From NCBI RefSeq assembly GCF_002479495.1, contig NZ_DLNQ01000015.1:2000-65999 (forward strand): 64,000 nucleotides of DNA, written 5' to 3'. The DNA comes from Brevundimonas sp. UBA7506. GTDB taxonomy: Bacteria; Pseudomonadota; Alphaproteobacteria; Caulobacterales; Caulobacteraceae. Position numbers and translations under genes: made by a program. The notes below the pieces were generated by a model, which was given only the letters and a program-made list of their open reading frames with translations, was not told the DNA's origin and did not search any database. Shown piece by piece: positions 1-9,207 of the stretch; the first letter of the stretch is position 1, and every line of letters begins with the position of its first letter.

Positions 1-1702
1 CGACCATCGCAGCATTTTGCTGAGTGACCTGATCCATCTGGTTCACGGCGGTGTTGACCTGTTGCAGGCCGGTGGCCTGCTCCTGGGCCGAGGCCGAGAT
101 TTCCGAGACCAGGCCGTCGATCTCGGCCACGCGGCTGACGATGCGCTGCAGGGCCTCGCCGGTCTGGCCGACCAGGGTCACGCCCGCCCCGACCTGCTGG
201 CCCGAGGCCGAGATCAGGGTCTTGATCTCCTTGGCGGCTTCAGCCGAGCGCTGGGCCAGGGCCCGCACTTCCGAGGCCACCACGGCGAAGCCGCGGCCGG
301 CGTCGCCCGCGCGAGCGGCCTCGACGCCCGCGTTCAGGGCCAGGAGGTTGGTCTGGAAGGCGATCTCGTCGATCACCCCGATGATGTTGCCGATCTGGGC
401 CGAGGACTGCTCGATGGCGTTCATCGCCTCGACCGCGTCGCGGACGATGACGCCGCTCTTCTCGGCGTCGCCGCGCGCCGACTGGACCACGCCCGAGGCT
501 TGCCGGGCGCCGTCCGCGGTGCGGTTCACCGTGGCGGTGATCTGGTCCAGGGCGGCGGCGGTTTCCTCCAGCGAGGCCGCCTGCTGCTCGGTGCGGCGCG
601 ACAGGTCGTCGGAGGCCTGGCTGATCTCGCTCGAACCCGAACGGATGGCGGCGACGTTGTCGACGACCACGGCCACGGCCTGCTCCAGCTGGGCGATGGC
701 GGTGTTGAAATCGGTCTTCAGCTGCTCGGAACGGGCCGCCACCTGGGCGGTCATGCGGTGGGTCAGATCGCCGTTAGCCATGGCCTGCAGACCCTGGCCC
801 AGGGCCGTGACGGCGATGCGGTCCTCCTCGGCGGTGCGGGCCTTCTCGGCCTCGACGCGCGCACGCTCTTCCTCGGCGGCGGCGCGCTGGGCGGCCGCCT
901 CGGCTTCCAGACGCTCGTTGGCGATGGCCGCGTCCTTGAAGGCCAGCAGGGCGCCGGCCATTTCGCCGACCTCGTCCTTGCGGCCCACGGCGGGCACGAT
1001 GATGGTCTTGTCGCCGCCGGCCAGACGGCGCATGGCCGAGGTCATGGCCGCGATCGGTGTGGCGATCATCTTGGCCAGCCCCAGACCGAACAGGATCGAC
1101 AGGGCCAGAGCCGAAAGGATGCCGACGCCCAAGGCGACCTTGGTGGCGGCGAAGGCCTGGCTCTGATCCTCGACCGCCGCCTTCTTACGATTGGCCTGGG
1201 CCTCAACGATCGCATCAAAGGCCGCGTCGACGGGTTCCATGAACTGGTCGGGGATCGCGCTTTCCGTCAGCGCCATGGCCTCCGCCCGCGTTTCCGGACG
1301 GCTGGCCAGACGCACCTCGGGATCAATGACTGCAGCCTGATAGGCGCTCACGGCCTTCACCAGATCATCGATACGCTCGCCGGCGCCCGGAAGATGCGCG
1401 GTCATAGCTCTCATTTCAGCGACGCCGTCACGGAAGCCGCCCTTGTGCCGCTCGATCCGCTCCAGGTGATCCGGCTTTCCGGTCAGGATATAGGCCAGGA
1501 CGGCGCTTTCCTGCTGATCCACCGAGCGCTTGAGCTGGCTGGTCTTGGCGGTGACCGCCTCGGCCAGAGCCACCGTCTCCTTGGCCTTCTCCAGCGCGCT
1601 CACCTGCATAAAGACCACCACGCCGAGCGCGATGATCACCGCCACGATCAGGGCGAAGGCGCCCGCCAGCTTCCGCGAAATTCTTACGTTGTCCAGATTC
1701 AC
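1..1702 (-). CDS. Methyl-accepting chemotaxis protein (3' end outside window)
   Basis: This is a transmembrane chemoreceptor that passes ligand signals to CheA/CheW. The minus strand reads as one open frame from a GTG at 1702, beginning [16 protein letters not shown], followed by a hydrophobic first membrane helix. A periplasmic-type helical domain and a second membrane helix ([18 protein letters not shown]) come next. Then come a HAMP region ([20 protein letters not shown]), a coiled coil, and the MCP signalling hairpin ([40 protein letters not shown]). An AGGA Shine-Dalgarno lies about 10 bases before the GTG. The last residues run off the left edge, so the C-terminal tail cannot be seen. 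The ligand is unknown. The family call is firm and the GTG start is likely. Confidence 0.93.
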   Translation of the reverse strand, partial: MNLDNVRISRKLAGAFALIVAVIIALGVVVFMQVSALEKAKETVALAEAVTAKTSQLKRSVDQQESAVLAYILTGKPDHLERIERHKGGFRDGVAEMRAMTAHLPGAGERIDDLVKAVSAYQAAVIDPEVRLASRPETRAEAMALTESAIPDQFMEPVDAAFDAIVEAQANRKKAAVEDQSQAFAATKVALGVGILSALALSILFGLGLAKMIATPIAAMTSAMRRLAGGDKTIIVPAVGRKDEVGEMAGALLAFKDAAIANERLEAEAAAQRAAAEEERARVEAEKARTAEEDRIAVTALGQGLQAMANGDLTHRMTAQVAARSEQLKTDFNTAIAQLEQAVAVVVDNVAAIRSGSSEISQASDDLSRRTEQQAASLEETAAALDQITATVNRTADGARQASGVVQSARGDAEKSGVIVRDAVEAMNAIEQSSAQIGNIIGVIDEIAFQTNLLALNAGVEAARAGDAGRGFAVVASEVRALAQRSAEAAKEIKTLISASGQQVGAGVTLVGQTGEALQRIVSRVAEIDGLVSEISASAQEQATGLQQVNTAVNQMDQVTQQNAAMV

Positions 1703-1961
1703 CGGGATTAGTCCTGTTACTGCACGCGCACCGGCGCGCGCCGACACGATGGATCAAGCTTGAAAAAGGTCAGGCGTCGCCGACGGCCCGGGGCGGCCGC
1801 GCGGAGGTCCCGTCAGAAGACGAGCGACGACGCGCCTCCCCTGACGAAATTTCAGCGAAAATCGTTGATACGGGTAAACGGCAGGCGAAGCGGCGCCTGC
1901 GGAATATCCCTTGCGTAATTTCCCGTAATGCCCGACGCCTCAGCATCGGACTTCAGACCGT

Positions 1962-2702
1962 TCAGGCGCGCCGGAACTCAAGGAAGATCGGCGTGGTGTC
2001 GCCCAGCTTCTTTTCCTCATAGCGCGTGACGACGTGGTCGGCCGGGACGGCGAACCAGTCTTCCCCCTCGGACATGATCCGCGTCAGGCCAGGCGTGCGA
2101 TCCAGCCGCTCCAGGGCCCATTCGGCATAGTCCAGCCAGTCGGTGACGAAACGCACGCGACCGCCGGGCTTCAGCAGGCGGGCGATCTCCACCGCCGTCT
2201 CGTCCTGCAGGAAGCGGCGCTTGTTGTGGCGCGCCTTGTGCCAGGGGTCGGGGAAGAGGATCATCACCCGGTCCAGCGAGGCGTCCGGCAGGGCCGTCAT
2301 CACGGCGCGGGCGTCGTCGGCGTGCAGGCGCACGTTCTTCAGACCGCCCTCCTCCACATGACGCAGCGCCGAGGCCACGCCGTTGAGGAAGGGCTCGCAG
2401 CCGATCATCAGGGCGTCGGGGTTGCGCGTCGCCTGTTCCGCCAGATGCTCGCCGCCGCCGAAGCCGATCTCGAGCCAGACTTCCTTGGCCTCCGGCATCA
2501 GGGCCAGCGGGTCGATCGGCCCCTTGGCCGGGTCCGGCACGGCGATCTGCGGCATCAGGGTGTCGAACAGGGCCGCCTGACGCGCCTTGATCGGCCGCGA
2601 CTTGATGCGTCCGAACGAGCGCAGCGGGCCGTGGGCCTGGGCCCACTCGGGGCGGTCGCTGTCGAAGACGGGCAGATCGGCGGGTTCGGGCTTGTCGGTC
2701 AT
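1962..2702 (-). CDS. trmB: tRNA (guanine-N7)-methyltransferase TrmB
   Basis: TrmB methylates N7 of G46 in tRNA using S-adenosylmethionine and acts in the cytoplasm. The 246-residue product has the SAM-binding loop LEIGFGGGEHLAE, the family motif FPDPWHKARHNKRR and a C-terminal TRYEEKKLGD element, all characteristic of TrmB. Length is normal for the family. It lies 41 bases downstream of htpX on the same strand and may be co-transcribed with it. The 259-base gap after it (1703-1961), before the chemoreceptor, shows no gene or clear regulatory motif beyond a short direct repeat of CGTAAT. Confidence 0.96.
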   Translation of the reverse strand: MTDKPEPADLPVFDSDRPEWAQAHGPLRSFGRIKSRPIKARQAALFDTLMPQIAVPDPAKGPIDPLALMPEAKEVWLEIGFGGGEHLAEQATRNPDALMIGCEPFLNGVASALRHVEEGGLKNVRLHADDARAVMTALPDASLDRVMILFPDPWHKARHNKRRFLQDETAVEIARLLKPGGRVRFVTDWLDYAEWALERLDRTPGLTRIMSEGEDWFAVPADHVVTRYEEKKLGDTTPIFLEFRRA

Positions 2703-2743
2703 GCGCGCGCTCTAACCGTTTACGCCCGAAGGCGCAAAGTCGA

Positions 2744-3718
2744 TCAGCCCCAGGGACCGCGCGGCGCGCTCGGCGCAGAGGGCGTGGTCGGCACGCTGGT
2801 CCGGGGCGCGCCGCCCGACGGGGCGGCTGCGACGGGAGCCGCCGCCGGGCGTCGGCTCATGCCCATCTTCGCCCCCATCTCCATCAGGGCGCGGACGCGG
2901 TTGCCGGTGGCCGGGTGGGTCGAGAACAGGTTGTCCGCGCCCTTCCCGTTCAGCGGATTGATGATGAACATATGGGCCGTGGCCGGATTGCGTTCGGCCG
3001 GAGCGTTCACCGCCCCCCGCGCATAGGCCTCGATCTTCTGTAGGGCCGAGGCCAGGGCCTGAGGGTCGTTGGCGATCTCGGCCCCGACGCGGTCGGCCTC
3101 GTATTCACGGGCGCGGCTGATGGCCATCTGCACCAGACCCGCCGCCATGGGCGCCAGCAGCATCAGGGCGATGGTCCCGATCATGCCGCCCGGCCGCTCG
3201 CGGTCGTCGCCGCCGCCGAAGAACATGGCGAAGTTGGCCAGCATGGCGATGGCCCCCGCCACTGTCGCCGTCACCGTCATGGTCAGGGTGTCGCGATTCT
3301 TCACATGGGCCAGTTCGTGCGCCATCACCCCGCGCACCTCCTCGCGCGTCAGCATGTCCAGCAGGCCGCTGGTCGCGGCCACGGCGGCGTTCTGCGGATT
3401 GCGGCCCGTGGCGAAGGCGTTGGGCTGGTCATTGGGAATGATGGTGATGGTCGGCTGCGGCAGTCCCGCGTCGGCCGCCATCTGCCTGATGTCCGCGACA
3501 TAGGCGCGGACCACGGCGTTGGGATGGGTCTCATCCACCGGCTGCGCCTTGTACATCTTCAGCACGATCTTGTCGGCGTTCCAGTAGCTGAACAGGTTCA
3601 TCCCCGCCGCCACGAGCAGGGCGATCATCATGCCGGTCGCGCCGCCGATCAGATAGCCGATCCCCATGAACAGGGCGGTCATCACGGCCAGCAGGGCGAA
3701 GGTCTTGAGATGGTTCAT
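2744..3718 (-). CDS. htpX: Membrane zinc metalloprotease HtpX
   Basis: HtpX is an inner-membrane endopeptidase involved in quality control of membrane proteins, often stress induced. The 324-residue product has two N-terminal membrane helices, the catalytic zinc motif [10 protein letters not shown] (HExxH), two further helices around residues 145-190, and the downstream glutamate in [10 protein letters not shown] that completes the zinc site. The C-terminal roughly 40 residues are a low-complexity Ala/Pro/Arg tail, a common extension in alphaproteobacterial HtpX. It is divergent from the SdhAF4-type gene, with 85 bases between the two starts to hold both promoters. Confidence 0.95.
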   Translation of the reverse strand: MNHLKTFALLAVMTALFMGIGYLIGGATGMMIALLVAAGMNLFSYWNADKIVLKMYKAQPVDETHPNAVVRAYVADIRQMAADAGLPQPTITIIPNDQPNAFATGRNPQNAAVAATSGLLDMLTREEVRGVMAHELAHVKNRDTLTMTVTATVAGAIAMLANFAMFFGGGDDRERPGGMIGTIALMLLAPMAAGLVQMAISRAREYEADRVGAEIANDPQALASALQKIEAYARGAVNAPAERNPATAHMFIINPLNGKGADNLFSTHPATGNRVRALMEMGAKMGMSRRPAAAPVAAAPSGGAPRTSVPTTPSAPSAPRGPWG

Positions 3719-3803
3719 CGGGTCCGGGCGTCGTCAGGGGTGGCGAAGAAGTCCTGAACGTCTATGTGAGGCCCTGTATCCTCGCCCTCAAGGCAGTCCC
3801 CCT

Positions 3804-4061
3804 GTGACCGAACAGCCCACCCCGCCCCCCGCGGACGACGACGCCGCCGACGAAGGCGCCCCCGCCTTCAACGCCGATGTCCCCCACGCCACGCCCGAGC
3901 GGCCCCTGAACGCGATCGCGCGTCGCGCCCTCATGGAAGCGGCCGAACGTCGCAAGGCCGCCGAAGCGCCAGTTCTGGACACCGAACACGGCGGCCCGCG
4001 CGGCCCCGAGCCGACCCGTTACGGCGACTGGGAGAAGAAGGGCCTGGCCGTCGACTTCTGA
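3804..4061 (+). CDS. DUF1674 / SdhAF4-type succinate dehydrogenase assembly factor
   Basis: The 85-residue protein ends in GPEPTRYGDWEKKGLAVDF, the diagnostic C-terminal motif of DUF1674. The family's eukaryotic member SDHAF4 helps assemble flavinylated SdhA. The N-terminal half is acidic and proline-rich and probably disordered. I chose the GTG at 3804 because AAGG lies about 10 bases upstream. A longer in-frame start at 3666 would overlap the divergent htpX start and add a non-conserved Arg-rich extension. The assembly role is inferred from the family; no sdh genes lie in the window. Confidence 0.85.
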   Translation: MTEQPTPPPADDDAADEGAPAFNADVPHATPERPLNAIARRALMEAAERRKAAEAPVLDTEHGGPRGPEPTRYGDWEKKGLAVDF

Positions 4062-4148
4062 GCCGGACGCCGTTCGCCCGAGGGGAGAATAGTGAACGCT
4101 TCGGCCGAAGCCGCATTAACCTTTGCGGCTGAAACAAGGAGCGTGGCC

Positions 4149-4985
4149 ATGAAGGCAGTCGCATACATCGCCGTCGGCGCGGCCCTGCTGGCCGCCGGAA
4201 CCGCCGAGGCCCATCAGCGCCAGGTGCGCCATAACGCCGCCTCCGGCTACGCCCAGCAGGCCTATGCCCATCGCGGCCCCATCGTCGAGAGCCGGGTCCA
4301 GACCTATTACAGCGACACCGGCTGGCAGGGCGGCTACGGCCCGGTCGAGGCCTATGGCTACGGCTACGGTTACGGCGGCGCCGGTTATCGCCCGCCCGTG
4401 GTCGTCGCCCCGCAACAGCAGCCGATCCGCCACGGCGGCTACGCCTACAGCGGCGTGTCCCGCTCCATGCCCTTCGGCTATGTCGTCGACGGCTATGGCC
4501 GCTACCCCTGGGCCCCCGGCCAGGTTCAGCAAAGCTATCAGGGCGGCTATCAGGGCGGCGGCTACGCCTCGGACTGCCGCTGCGGCCCGCCGCCTCAGCC
4601 GGTCCATTACCGTCCCGAGCCGGTCTATGTCAGCCAACCCCCGGTCTATGTCTCGCAGCCGCCCGTCTATGTGGAATCCCCGCCGGTCTATGTGCAGCCG
4701 GCTCCGGTCTATGTCGAACCGGCGCGCGTCCATGTCGCCCCGCCGCCCGTCTATGTGGCGCCCGCCGATGTCCGCGTCGCCCCGGCCCAGGTCGAGGTCG
4801 CCCGGCCCCAGGTCCATGTCGCCCCGCCGCGCGTCGAGGCCGCGCCTCCGATCGTGAACTTCGAACAGGGCTACTACGCCGTGCCCGACGCGCCGCCTCC
4901 CCCTCCCCCGCCCCCTCCGCCGCCGCACCATCACAGGTCGCCGACCGAGCGGCCCTATATGCAGGAGCCCGGCGAGCGGGGCTGA
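4149..4985 (+). CDS. Secreted Tyr/Pro-rich protein with 11 heptad repeats
   Basis: No known family is recognised. The 278-residue product starts with a signal peptide (MKAVAYIAVGAALLAAGTAEA) and has an AAGGAG ribosome site about 8 bases before the ATG; an in-frame ATG at 4092 lacks one. The mature N-terminal half is rich in Gly and Tyr. Residues about 158-234 (4620-4850) are eleven back-to-back seven-residue units of the type PVYVSQP, drifting to RVHVAPP and QVEVARP near the end. A polyproline run and a His cluster (PPHHHR) follow. This composition suggests an extended cell-envelope or surface protein. A strong terminator follows the stop. Confidence 0.8.
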   Translation: MKAVAYIAVGAALLAAGTAEAHQRQVRHNAASGYAQQAYAHRGPIVESRVQTYYSDTGWQGGYGPVEAYGYGYGYGGAGYRPPVVVAPQQQPIRHGGYAYSGVSRSMPFGYVVDGYGRYPWAPGQVQQSYQGGYQGGGYASDCRCGPPPQPVHYRPEPVYVSQPPVYVSQPPVYVESPPVYVQPAPVYVEPARVHVAPPPVYVAPADVRVAPAQVEVARPQVHVAPPRVEAAPPIVNFEQGYYAVPDAPPPPPPPPPPPHHHRSPTERPYMQEPGERG

Positions 4986-4992
4986 TCACGAC

Positions 4993-5030
4993 AAAGGGCG
5001 GCCTCCGCGAGGAGGCCGCCCTTTTTGTTT
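4993..5030 (+). terminator. Intrinsic terminator after the heptad-repeat gene
   Basis: A perfect 14-bp stem (AAAGGGCGGCCTCC, 4993-5006) with a GCGA tetraloop pairs with 5011-5024 and runs into CTTTTTGTTT. Because the stem begins with AAA it can also stop transcription of pyrF arriving from the other strand. Confidence 0.93.
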
Positions 5031-5056
5031 CACGTGGATCAACAGGTTGCGCGCGA

Positions 5057-5791
5057 TCAGATCAGCGCAATCTCGGCCGAAATGGCTTGAGCCGCCGCGC
5101 GCGGATCAGCCCCGGCGGTGATCGGACGCCCGACCACCAGATGGCTGGCGCCGGCCTGCAGGGCGCTGGCCGGGGTCGCCGCCCGGGCCTGATCGTCCAG
5201 GGCCGCGCCGGTCGGCCGCACGCCCGGCGTCACGATCAGGAAGTTCTCGCGGCCCGCCCTCAGGGCGATCTCGCGCACGCGCGCCGCCTCATGCGGGCTG
5301 GAGACCACGCCGTGGATCCCGGCCTCCAGAGCCTGCCGCACCCGAAGCTCGACCAGATCCGCCGCTGACAGGCTGTGATCGTCGGCCTCCAGATCCGCCT
5401 CGGTCAGGCTGGTCAGGACGGTGACGCCCAAAATCTTGAGATCCGAGCCCGCCGCCCCGCGCGCCGCCGCCGCCATCACCTGCGGCCGGGCGTGAACCGT
5501 CAGCAGGTCGCAGCCCGCATTGGCCAGAACCGCCGTCGCCTTCTCCACCGTCGCGCCGATGTCGTGCAGCTTCCAGTCGAGAAAGACCTGAGCCCCCGCC
5601 GCCTTCAGCTCGCGCGCCAGGCCCATGCCGTCCGAGGCGAACAGTTGCAGCCCGACCTTGTAGAAACCGACCGCGTCGCCGATCCGCTCGACCAGGGCGC
5701 GGGCCTCGTCCGTCGTCGGCACGTCCAGGGCGCAGATGACGCGGGGATCAAACGGGCGGTTGGCCAGGTCAATTGGATGGGCTTCGGACAT
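5057..5791 (-). CDS. pyrF: Orotidine 5'-phosphate decarboxylase PyrF
   Basis: PyrF converts OMP to UMP, the last step of de novo pyrimidine synthesis. The 244-residue product has the catalytic FLDWKLHDIGATV motif (Asp/Lys/His array), the N-terminal VICALDVPT strand, and the phosphate-binding HLVVGRPITAGADP near the C-terminus. The ATG at 5791 gives the normal family length. A frame open up to 5980 would add 63 Arg/Ser-rich residues overlapping the divergent marC-like gene and is rejected. It is divergent from the MarC-family gene. Confidence 0.95.
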   Translation of the reverse strand: MSEAHPIDLANRPFDPRVICALDVPTTDEARALVERIGDAVGFYKVGLQLFASDGMGLARELKAAGAQVFLDWKLHDIGATVEKATAVLANAGCDLLTVHARPQVMAAAARGAAGSDLKILGVTVLTSLTEADLEADDHSLSAADLVELRVRQALEAGIHGVVSSPHEAARVREIALRAGRENFLIVTPGVRPTGAALDDQARAATPASALQAGASHLVVGRPITAGADPRAAAQAISAEIALI

Positions 5792-5888
5792 TTCCGGCTC
5801 TCGGCGGGTTGCAGGCGCGCGCGGATGCCCCGATAGGTGAGACCAAGGGTCGCGGGTCGCGCGGCGGGATTTAAGGCGGGGGCAAGCA

Positions 5889-6587
5889 ATGAACGCGGTC
5901 GATCTGGGGGTCAACCTGTTCGTGGCGCTGTTCGCCTTGCTGGACCCCATCGGCAATGTGCCGATCTTCGCCGCCGCCACCGCCGGGGCCTCGCTGCGTC
6001 AGCGCATCACCGTCTCCGCCATGATCTGCGCCTTCGCGGCGGTCTTCCTGGGCTTCTTCTTCTTCACGGGCCTGGGCCTGCTGCAGTTCTTCGGCATCTC
6101 CCTGGCCGCCTTCCGGATCGCCGGCGGCATCCTGCTGCTGCTGCTCGGCCTCGACATGGCGCGCGAGGACTTCCTCAAGATCTTCGCCGACGCCGACGCC
6201 GTGACCGACGCCAAGGACGTGCGCGGCTACGCCAAGCGCCGCTTCAAGCGCCTGATCGTGCCCTTCGCCATTCCGCTGATGATCGGCCCCGGCGCCATCT
6301 CGGCCATCATCATCAACGCCGGTGAAGCCGAGAAGCTGGGCGCGGCGGGCACGGCCTCGTCGCTGATCGCCATGGTCGGCGCCTGCGTCGTCACCTTCAT
6401 CTGCTTCGCCTGCACCGGGCCGATCAGCCGCATTCTCGGCGACGTCGGCATGGCCATCGTGGTCCGCGTGCTCGGCCTGATCCTGTGCGCCCTGGCCATC
6501 CAGTTCATCATCGCCGGTCTGGGCGAGGCCATCCCCGGCATGTTCAGCATCGGTGTGACGGCGCCCTACCCCGCCGGCGGTCACTAA
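5889..6587 (+). CDS. MarC family integral membrane protein
   Basis: The 232-residue protein has about six hydrophobic helices and the conserved MarC (UPF0056) features: an N-terminal FVALFALLDPIGNVPIF and the central FAIPLMIGPGAISAIIINAG. Members were once linked to multiple antibiotic resistance, but the function remains uncertain; transport of small molecules is only presumed. GGGGGC lies just before the ATG as a weak ribosome site. A long palindromic repeat begins 14 bases after its stop. Confidence 0.9.
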   Translation: MNAVDLGVNLFVALFALLDPIGNVPIFAAATAGASLRQRITVSAMICAFAAVFLGFFFFTGLGLLQFFGISLAAFRIAGGILLLLLGLDMAREDFLKIFADADAVTDAKDVRGYAKRRFKRLIVPFAIPLMIGPGAISAIIINAGEAEKLGAAGTASSLIAMVGACVVTFICFACTGPISRILGDVGMAIVVRVLGLILCALAIQFIIAGLGEAIPGMFSIGVTAPYPAGGH

Positions 6588-6600
6588 GCCCCTCAAGCGC

Positions 6601-6702
6601 GTCATCCCGGAAAGCGCGAAGCGCTGATCCGGGACCGCCACAAACACCAGCCGCTGAGCCCTGAGCGGTCCCGGATAGCGGCTTCGCCGCTTCCGGGATG
6701 AC
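6601..6702. repeat. Cloverleaf-like palindromic element, family A copy 1
   Basis: The element starts GTCATCCCGG and ends with its complement CCGGGATGAC. Inside are a second matched pair (GATCCGGGACCGC at about 6625 and GCGGTCCCGGAT at about 6665) and a small hairpin on each shoulder (AGCGC/AGCGCT and AGCGGC/GCCGCT). It lies between convergent genes, 14 bases after the marC-like stop, and may act as a bidirectional terminator or 3' mRNA stabiliser. Confidence 0.85.
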
Positions 6703-6714
6703 GGAGAAGGTTAG

Positions 6715-7521
6715 CTAAAGCCGGTCCAGCCGTCTGGCGTGACCGCCGACCATCTTCAGCGCCAGGCTGTCGGGCAGCAGACCGCCCAGCGCCGCCAGCA
6801 CATTATTGGCGACGCCCGGCGTGACGCGCGGGCGATTGGCCTCGACCGCGTCCCAGCCGATCCGAGCCACGCGGTCGGCGTCCATCCACATCCATTTCGG
6901 ATAGGCGCTCGAGACCTGTTCGCGCGAGCCGTTGACGTCGTGGAACTCGGTATAGGTGTAGCCGGGGCAAAGCGCCGTGACGTGCACGCCCGTCCCTTGC
7001 GTCTCCAGCCACAGACCCTGCGAGGCCTTGATCAGGAAGCTCTTGATCGGGCCGTAAAGCGTGTCGCCGCCGGTCGCCGGCATCTGTCCGGCCAGGGAGG
7101 CCACGTTCAGCACCCGACCCCAGTTGCGTTCGACCATGCCGGGCAGCAGCAGGCGCGACAGCTCGACCGGCGCGGTCAGCATGACCCGGATCATGGCGGC
7201 GTGATCGGCCGGATCGGTCGCCAGAAAGCCCGTGGTGCGGCTGAAGCCCGCGTTGTTGACCAGGCCGTCGACCTTGAGGCCCCTCGCCGCAATGGCCGCG
7301 ACGAGAGCGGCTGGCGCACCAGACTCGGCCAGGTCAGTCGTGATTATGCTGACGGTCACGCCGTGCTGCGCCGTCACCTCCTCGGCCAGGGCCTGCAGCG
7401 GCCCTTCGCGTCTCGCCGTCAGGATCAGGTCGTATCCTCGCGCGGCGCAGACACGAGCAAGCGCCGCGCCGATGCCGGCGCTGGCCCCCGTGATCAGGAT
7501 GCTTCGGCGATGCTCCCCCAA
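6715..7521 (-). CDS. Short-chain dehydrogenase/reductase
   Basis: This is an NAD(P)-dependent oxidoreductase of the classical SDR type; the substrate is unknown. The 268-residue product carries the cofactor motif ITGASAGIGAALARV (TGxxxGxG), the NNAG structural motif (VNNAGFSRTTG), a catalytic serine in NVASLAGQM and the YGPIK catalytic Tyr-xxx-Lys. It lies 10 bases downstream of the Rrf2-type regulator on the same strand, so the two are probably one transcript and the regulator may control it. Confidence 0.9.
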   Translation of the reverse strand: MGEHRRSILITGASAGIGAALARVCAARGYDLILTARREGPLQALAEEVTAQHGVTVSIITTDLAESGAPAALVAAIAARGLKVDGLVNNAGFSRTTGFLATDPADHAAMIRVMLTAPVELSRLLLPGMVERNWGRVLNVASLAGQMPATGGDTLYGPIKSFLIKASQGLWLETQGTGVHVTALCPGYTYTEFHDVNGSREQVSSAYPKWMWMDADRVARIGWDAVEANRPRVTPGVANNVLAALGGLLPDSLALKMVGGHARRLDRL

Positions 7522-7531
7522 GCGACGCGCG

Positions 7532-8002
7532 TCAGGCGGCGACGGGACAGGAGGAATGCGGCGCGAAATCGCGCAGCGAGGCGGGGTCGGCCTCGAGCAG
7601 GTCGGCGATGGTGATCTTGGCCAGGGCCGCGCCCGCGGCCTGATCGGCGGCGGTCAGGGCCTTGGCCACCTGACGCGGGATGTGCTCGCCGACCGGGCAG
7701 CCCTTGGCGCCGGCAGGGGTCGAGCCCAGATGAGCGCAGCCGTTCACCGCCTTCAGCACCTCGTCCAGGCGGATGGTCTCGGGCTGACGCAGCAGCCAGG
7801 ATCCGCCCGAGGCGCCGGGGCGCGTGGCGATCAGCCCGGCCTTGGCCAGCAGGGCCGTCACCCGGCGGATGACCACCGGATTGGTCGGCACCGAGGCGGC
7901 CAGCACGGCGCTGGGCGCGGCGTCGGCGGCCGAATAGGCGCCCTTGTGGGCCAGATAGGCCAGGGCGTGTGCGGCGACGGGGAATCTTTGGCTGTCAGAC
8001 AT
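7532..8002 (-). CDS. Rrf2 family transcriptional regulator
   Basis: The 156-residue protein is a winged-helix DNA-binding protein of the Rrf2 family (IscR, NsrR, RsrR and cluster-free YwnA types). It has the recognition region TNPVVIRRVTALLAKAGLI followed by the wing ATRPGASGGSWLLR. Two cysteines in the sensor region (NGCAHLGS and AKGCPVGEH) and one near the C-terminus (HSSCPVAA) do not match the tight three-Cys spacing of IscR. A redox thiol or atypical cluster is therefore possible. I chose the ATG at 8002 (GGAG upstream) over an in-frame TTG at 8011. It is followed by the SDR gene. Confidence 0.88.
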   Translation of the reverse strand: MSDSQRFPVAAHALAYLAHKGAYSAADAAPSAVLAASVPTNPVVIRRVTALLAKAGLIATRPGASGGSWLLRQPETIRLDEVLKAVNGCAHLGSTPAGAKGCPVGEHIPRQVAKALTAADQAAGAALAKITIADLLEADPASLRDFAPHSSCPVAA

Positions 8003-8067
8003 CTTGATCAATGCTCCAGACCGGAAGGTAGGGCTTCCGCCGCCGTTTCACAAATCCAACCGCAACA

Positions 8068-8078
8068 AAAACTGTTTT
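8068..8078. promoter_or_regulatory. Short palindrome upstream of the Rrf2 gene
   Basis: AAAAC-T-GTTTT is an 11-bp inverted repeat in an AT-rich patch of the 91-base gap before the Rrf2 regulator. Its position suits an autoregulatory operator. Binding is inferred from position only. Confidence 0.35.
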
Positions 8079-8093
8079 AATTACCGCCAAGCT

Positions 8094-9167
8094 TCACGCG
8101 CCGGCCTTCCGGGCGAAGCTCCAGGCCGCGTCCGACAGGGGCCCGACCTGGGCCGCCATGGTCCTGGCGTGGGCGCTGGCGGCGGTGCCGTCGCGCACCC
8201 GCCCGGCGATTCCCTGGCAGATGGCGGCCAGCCGGAACAGGTTGTAGGCGAACAGCCAGTCAAGGTTCTGGGGCGGCGTCGTCCCGGTCTTTGCGGCGTA
8301 GCGTTCGACCGTCTCCTCGACCGAGGGAATGCCGAGTTCCTTCAGATCCGCCCCCGCCAGACCATTCCTCAAGCTGGCCGGAATGACCCAGGCGATCAGC
8401 AGATAGGAGAAGTCGGCCATGGGATCGCCCAGGGTCGACAGCTCCCAGTCCAGCACCGCCCTCACCCTGGCCTCGTTCGGGTCGAGGATCATGTTGTCGA
8501 GGCGGAAATCGCCATGAACGATCCGCGTCGGCCCCTCCGGCGGCAGGCTGTCGGGCAGGAAGGCGATCAGGCGGTCCATGGCCGCGATGGGCTCGATCTC
8601 GCTGGCGCGATACTGCTTGGTCCAGCGCCCGACCTGGCGGGCGAAGTAGTTGCCCGGCTTGCCGTAGTCGGACAGGCCGATGGCGACGGGATCAAAGGCG
8701 TGCAGGGCCGCCAGCGTATCCGTCTGGGCCTCATAGATGGCCCGACGCTCGGCGGGGGCCAGACCCGGCAGCTTCAGGTCCCAGAAGACCCGCCCCTCGA
8801 CCTTGTCCATGACATAGAAGATCGAGCCGATGACGGCTTCATCCGCGCACAGAGCATAGGGCCGCGCCACCGGAAACCCTTGCTTGTGCAGGGCCGAGAT
8901 GACGGTGAACTCACGGTCCACAGCGTGGGCGCTGGCCAGCAGGGCCCCCGGCGGCTTGCGGCGCAGCACATAGGTCCGACCCGGGGTGGTCAGCTCATAG
9001 GTGGGGTTGGACTGGCCGCCCTTGAACTGGCGGATCGTCAGCGGCCCGGCGTAGCCCTCGACGTTCGTCGCCAGCCAGGCGTCCAGAGCCGCCTCGTCCA
9101 GCCGATAGCGCTCGTCCACCTCGCGCGTGCCGGAGAAAGCCGACTGGGCGTCCAGATGATCGGTCAT
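8094..9167 (-). CDS. Phosphotransferase family protein (APH/ACAD10-N type)
   Basis: The 357-residue protein has the aminoglycoside-phosphotransferase kinase fold, with the catalytic loop RIVHGDFRLDNMILD and the metal-binding DWELSTLGDPMADFSYL segment. The ELSTLGDP form is typical of the subgroup related to the N-terminal domain of ACAD10/11, which acts on hydroxyacyl compounds rather than antibiotics. The nucleotide-binding lysine region is near LRRKPPGALL. It lies 40 bases downstream of glpK on the same strand. The substrate is unknown; a resistance role is not supported. Confidence 0.88.
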   Translation of the reverse strand: MTDHLDAQSAFSGTREVDERYRLDEAALDAWLATNVEGYAGPLTIRQFKGGQSNPTYELTTPGRTYVLRRKPPGALLASAHAVDREFTVISALHKQGFPVARPYALCADEAVIGSIFYVMDKVEGRVFWDLKLPGLAPAERRAIYEAQTDTLAALHAFDPVAIGLSDYGKPGNYFARQVGRWTKQYRASEIEPIAAMDRLIAFLPDSLPPEGPTRIVHGDFRLDNMILDPNEARVRAVLDWELSTLGDPMADFSYLLIAWVIPASLRNGLAGADLKELGIPSVEETVERYAAKTGTTPPQNLDWLFAYNLFRLAAICQGIAGRVRDGTAASAHARTMAAQVGPLSDAAWSFARKAGA

Positions 9168-9207
9168 GTCTCGTCTCCCCCGCCGACGCTCTTTGGCGCG
9201 CGTGCGA

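Noticed and set aside
17..1711. Long open frame on the plus strand opposite the chemoreceptor
   Set aside because: It has no domain pattern and reads as Gly/Leu/Asp-rich sequence, an antisense shadow. The minus strand gives an unmistakable MCP.
4620..4850. CRISPR-like tandem repeat
   Set aside because: Units are 21 bases with no spacers and are in frame in a coding region, so they are protein heptads.
8094..9167. Aminoglycoside resistance gene
   Set aside because: The ELSTLGDP-type motif places it with the ACAD10-N-like metabolic kinases, and no other resistance context is present.
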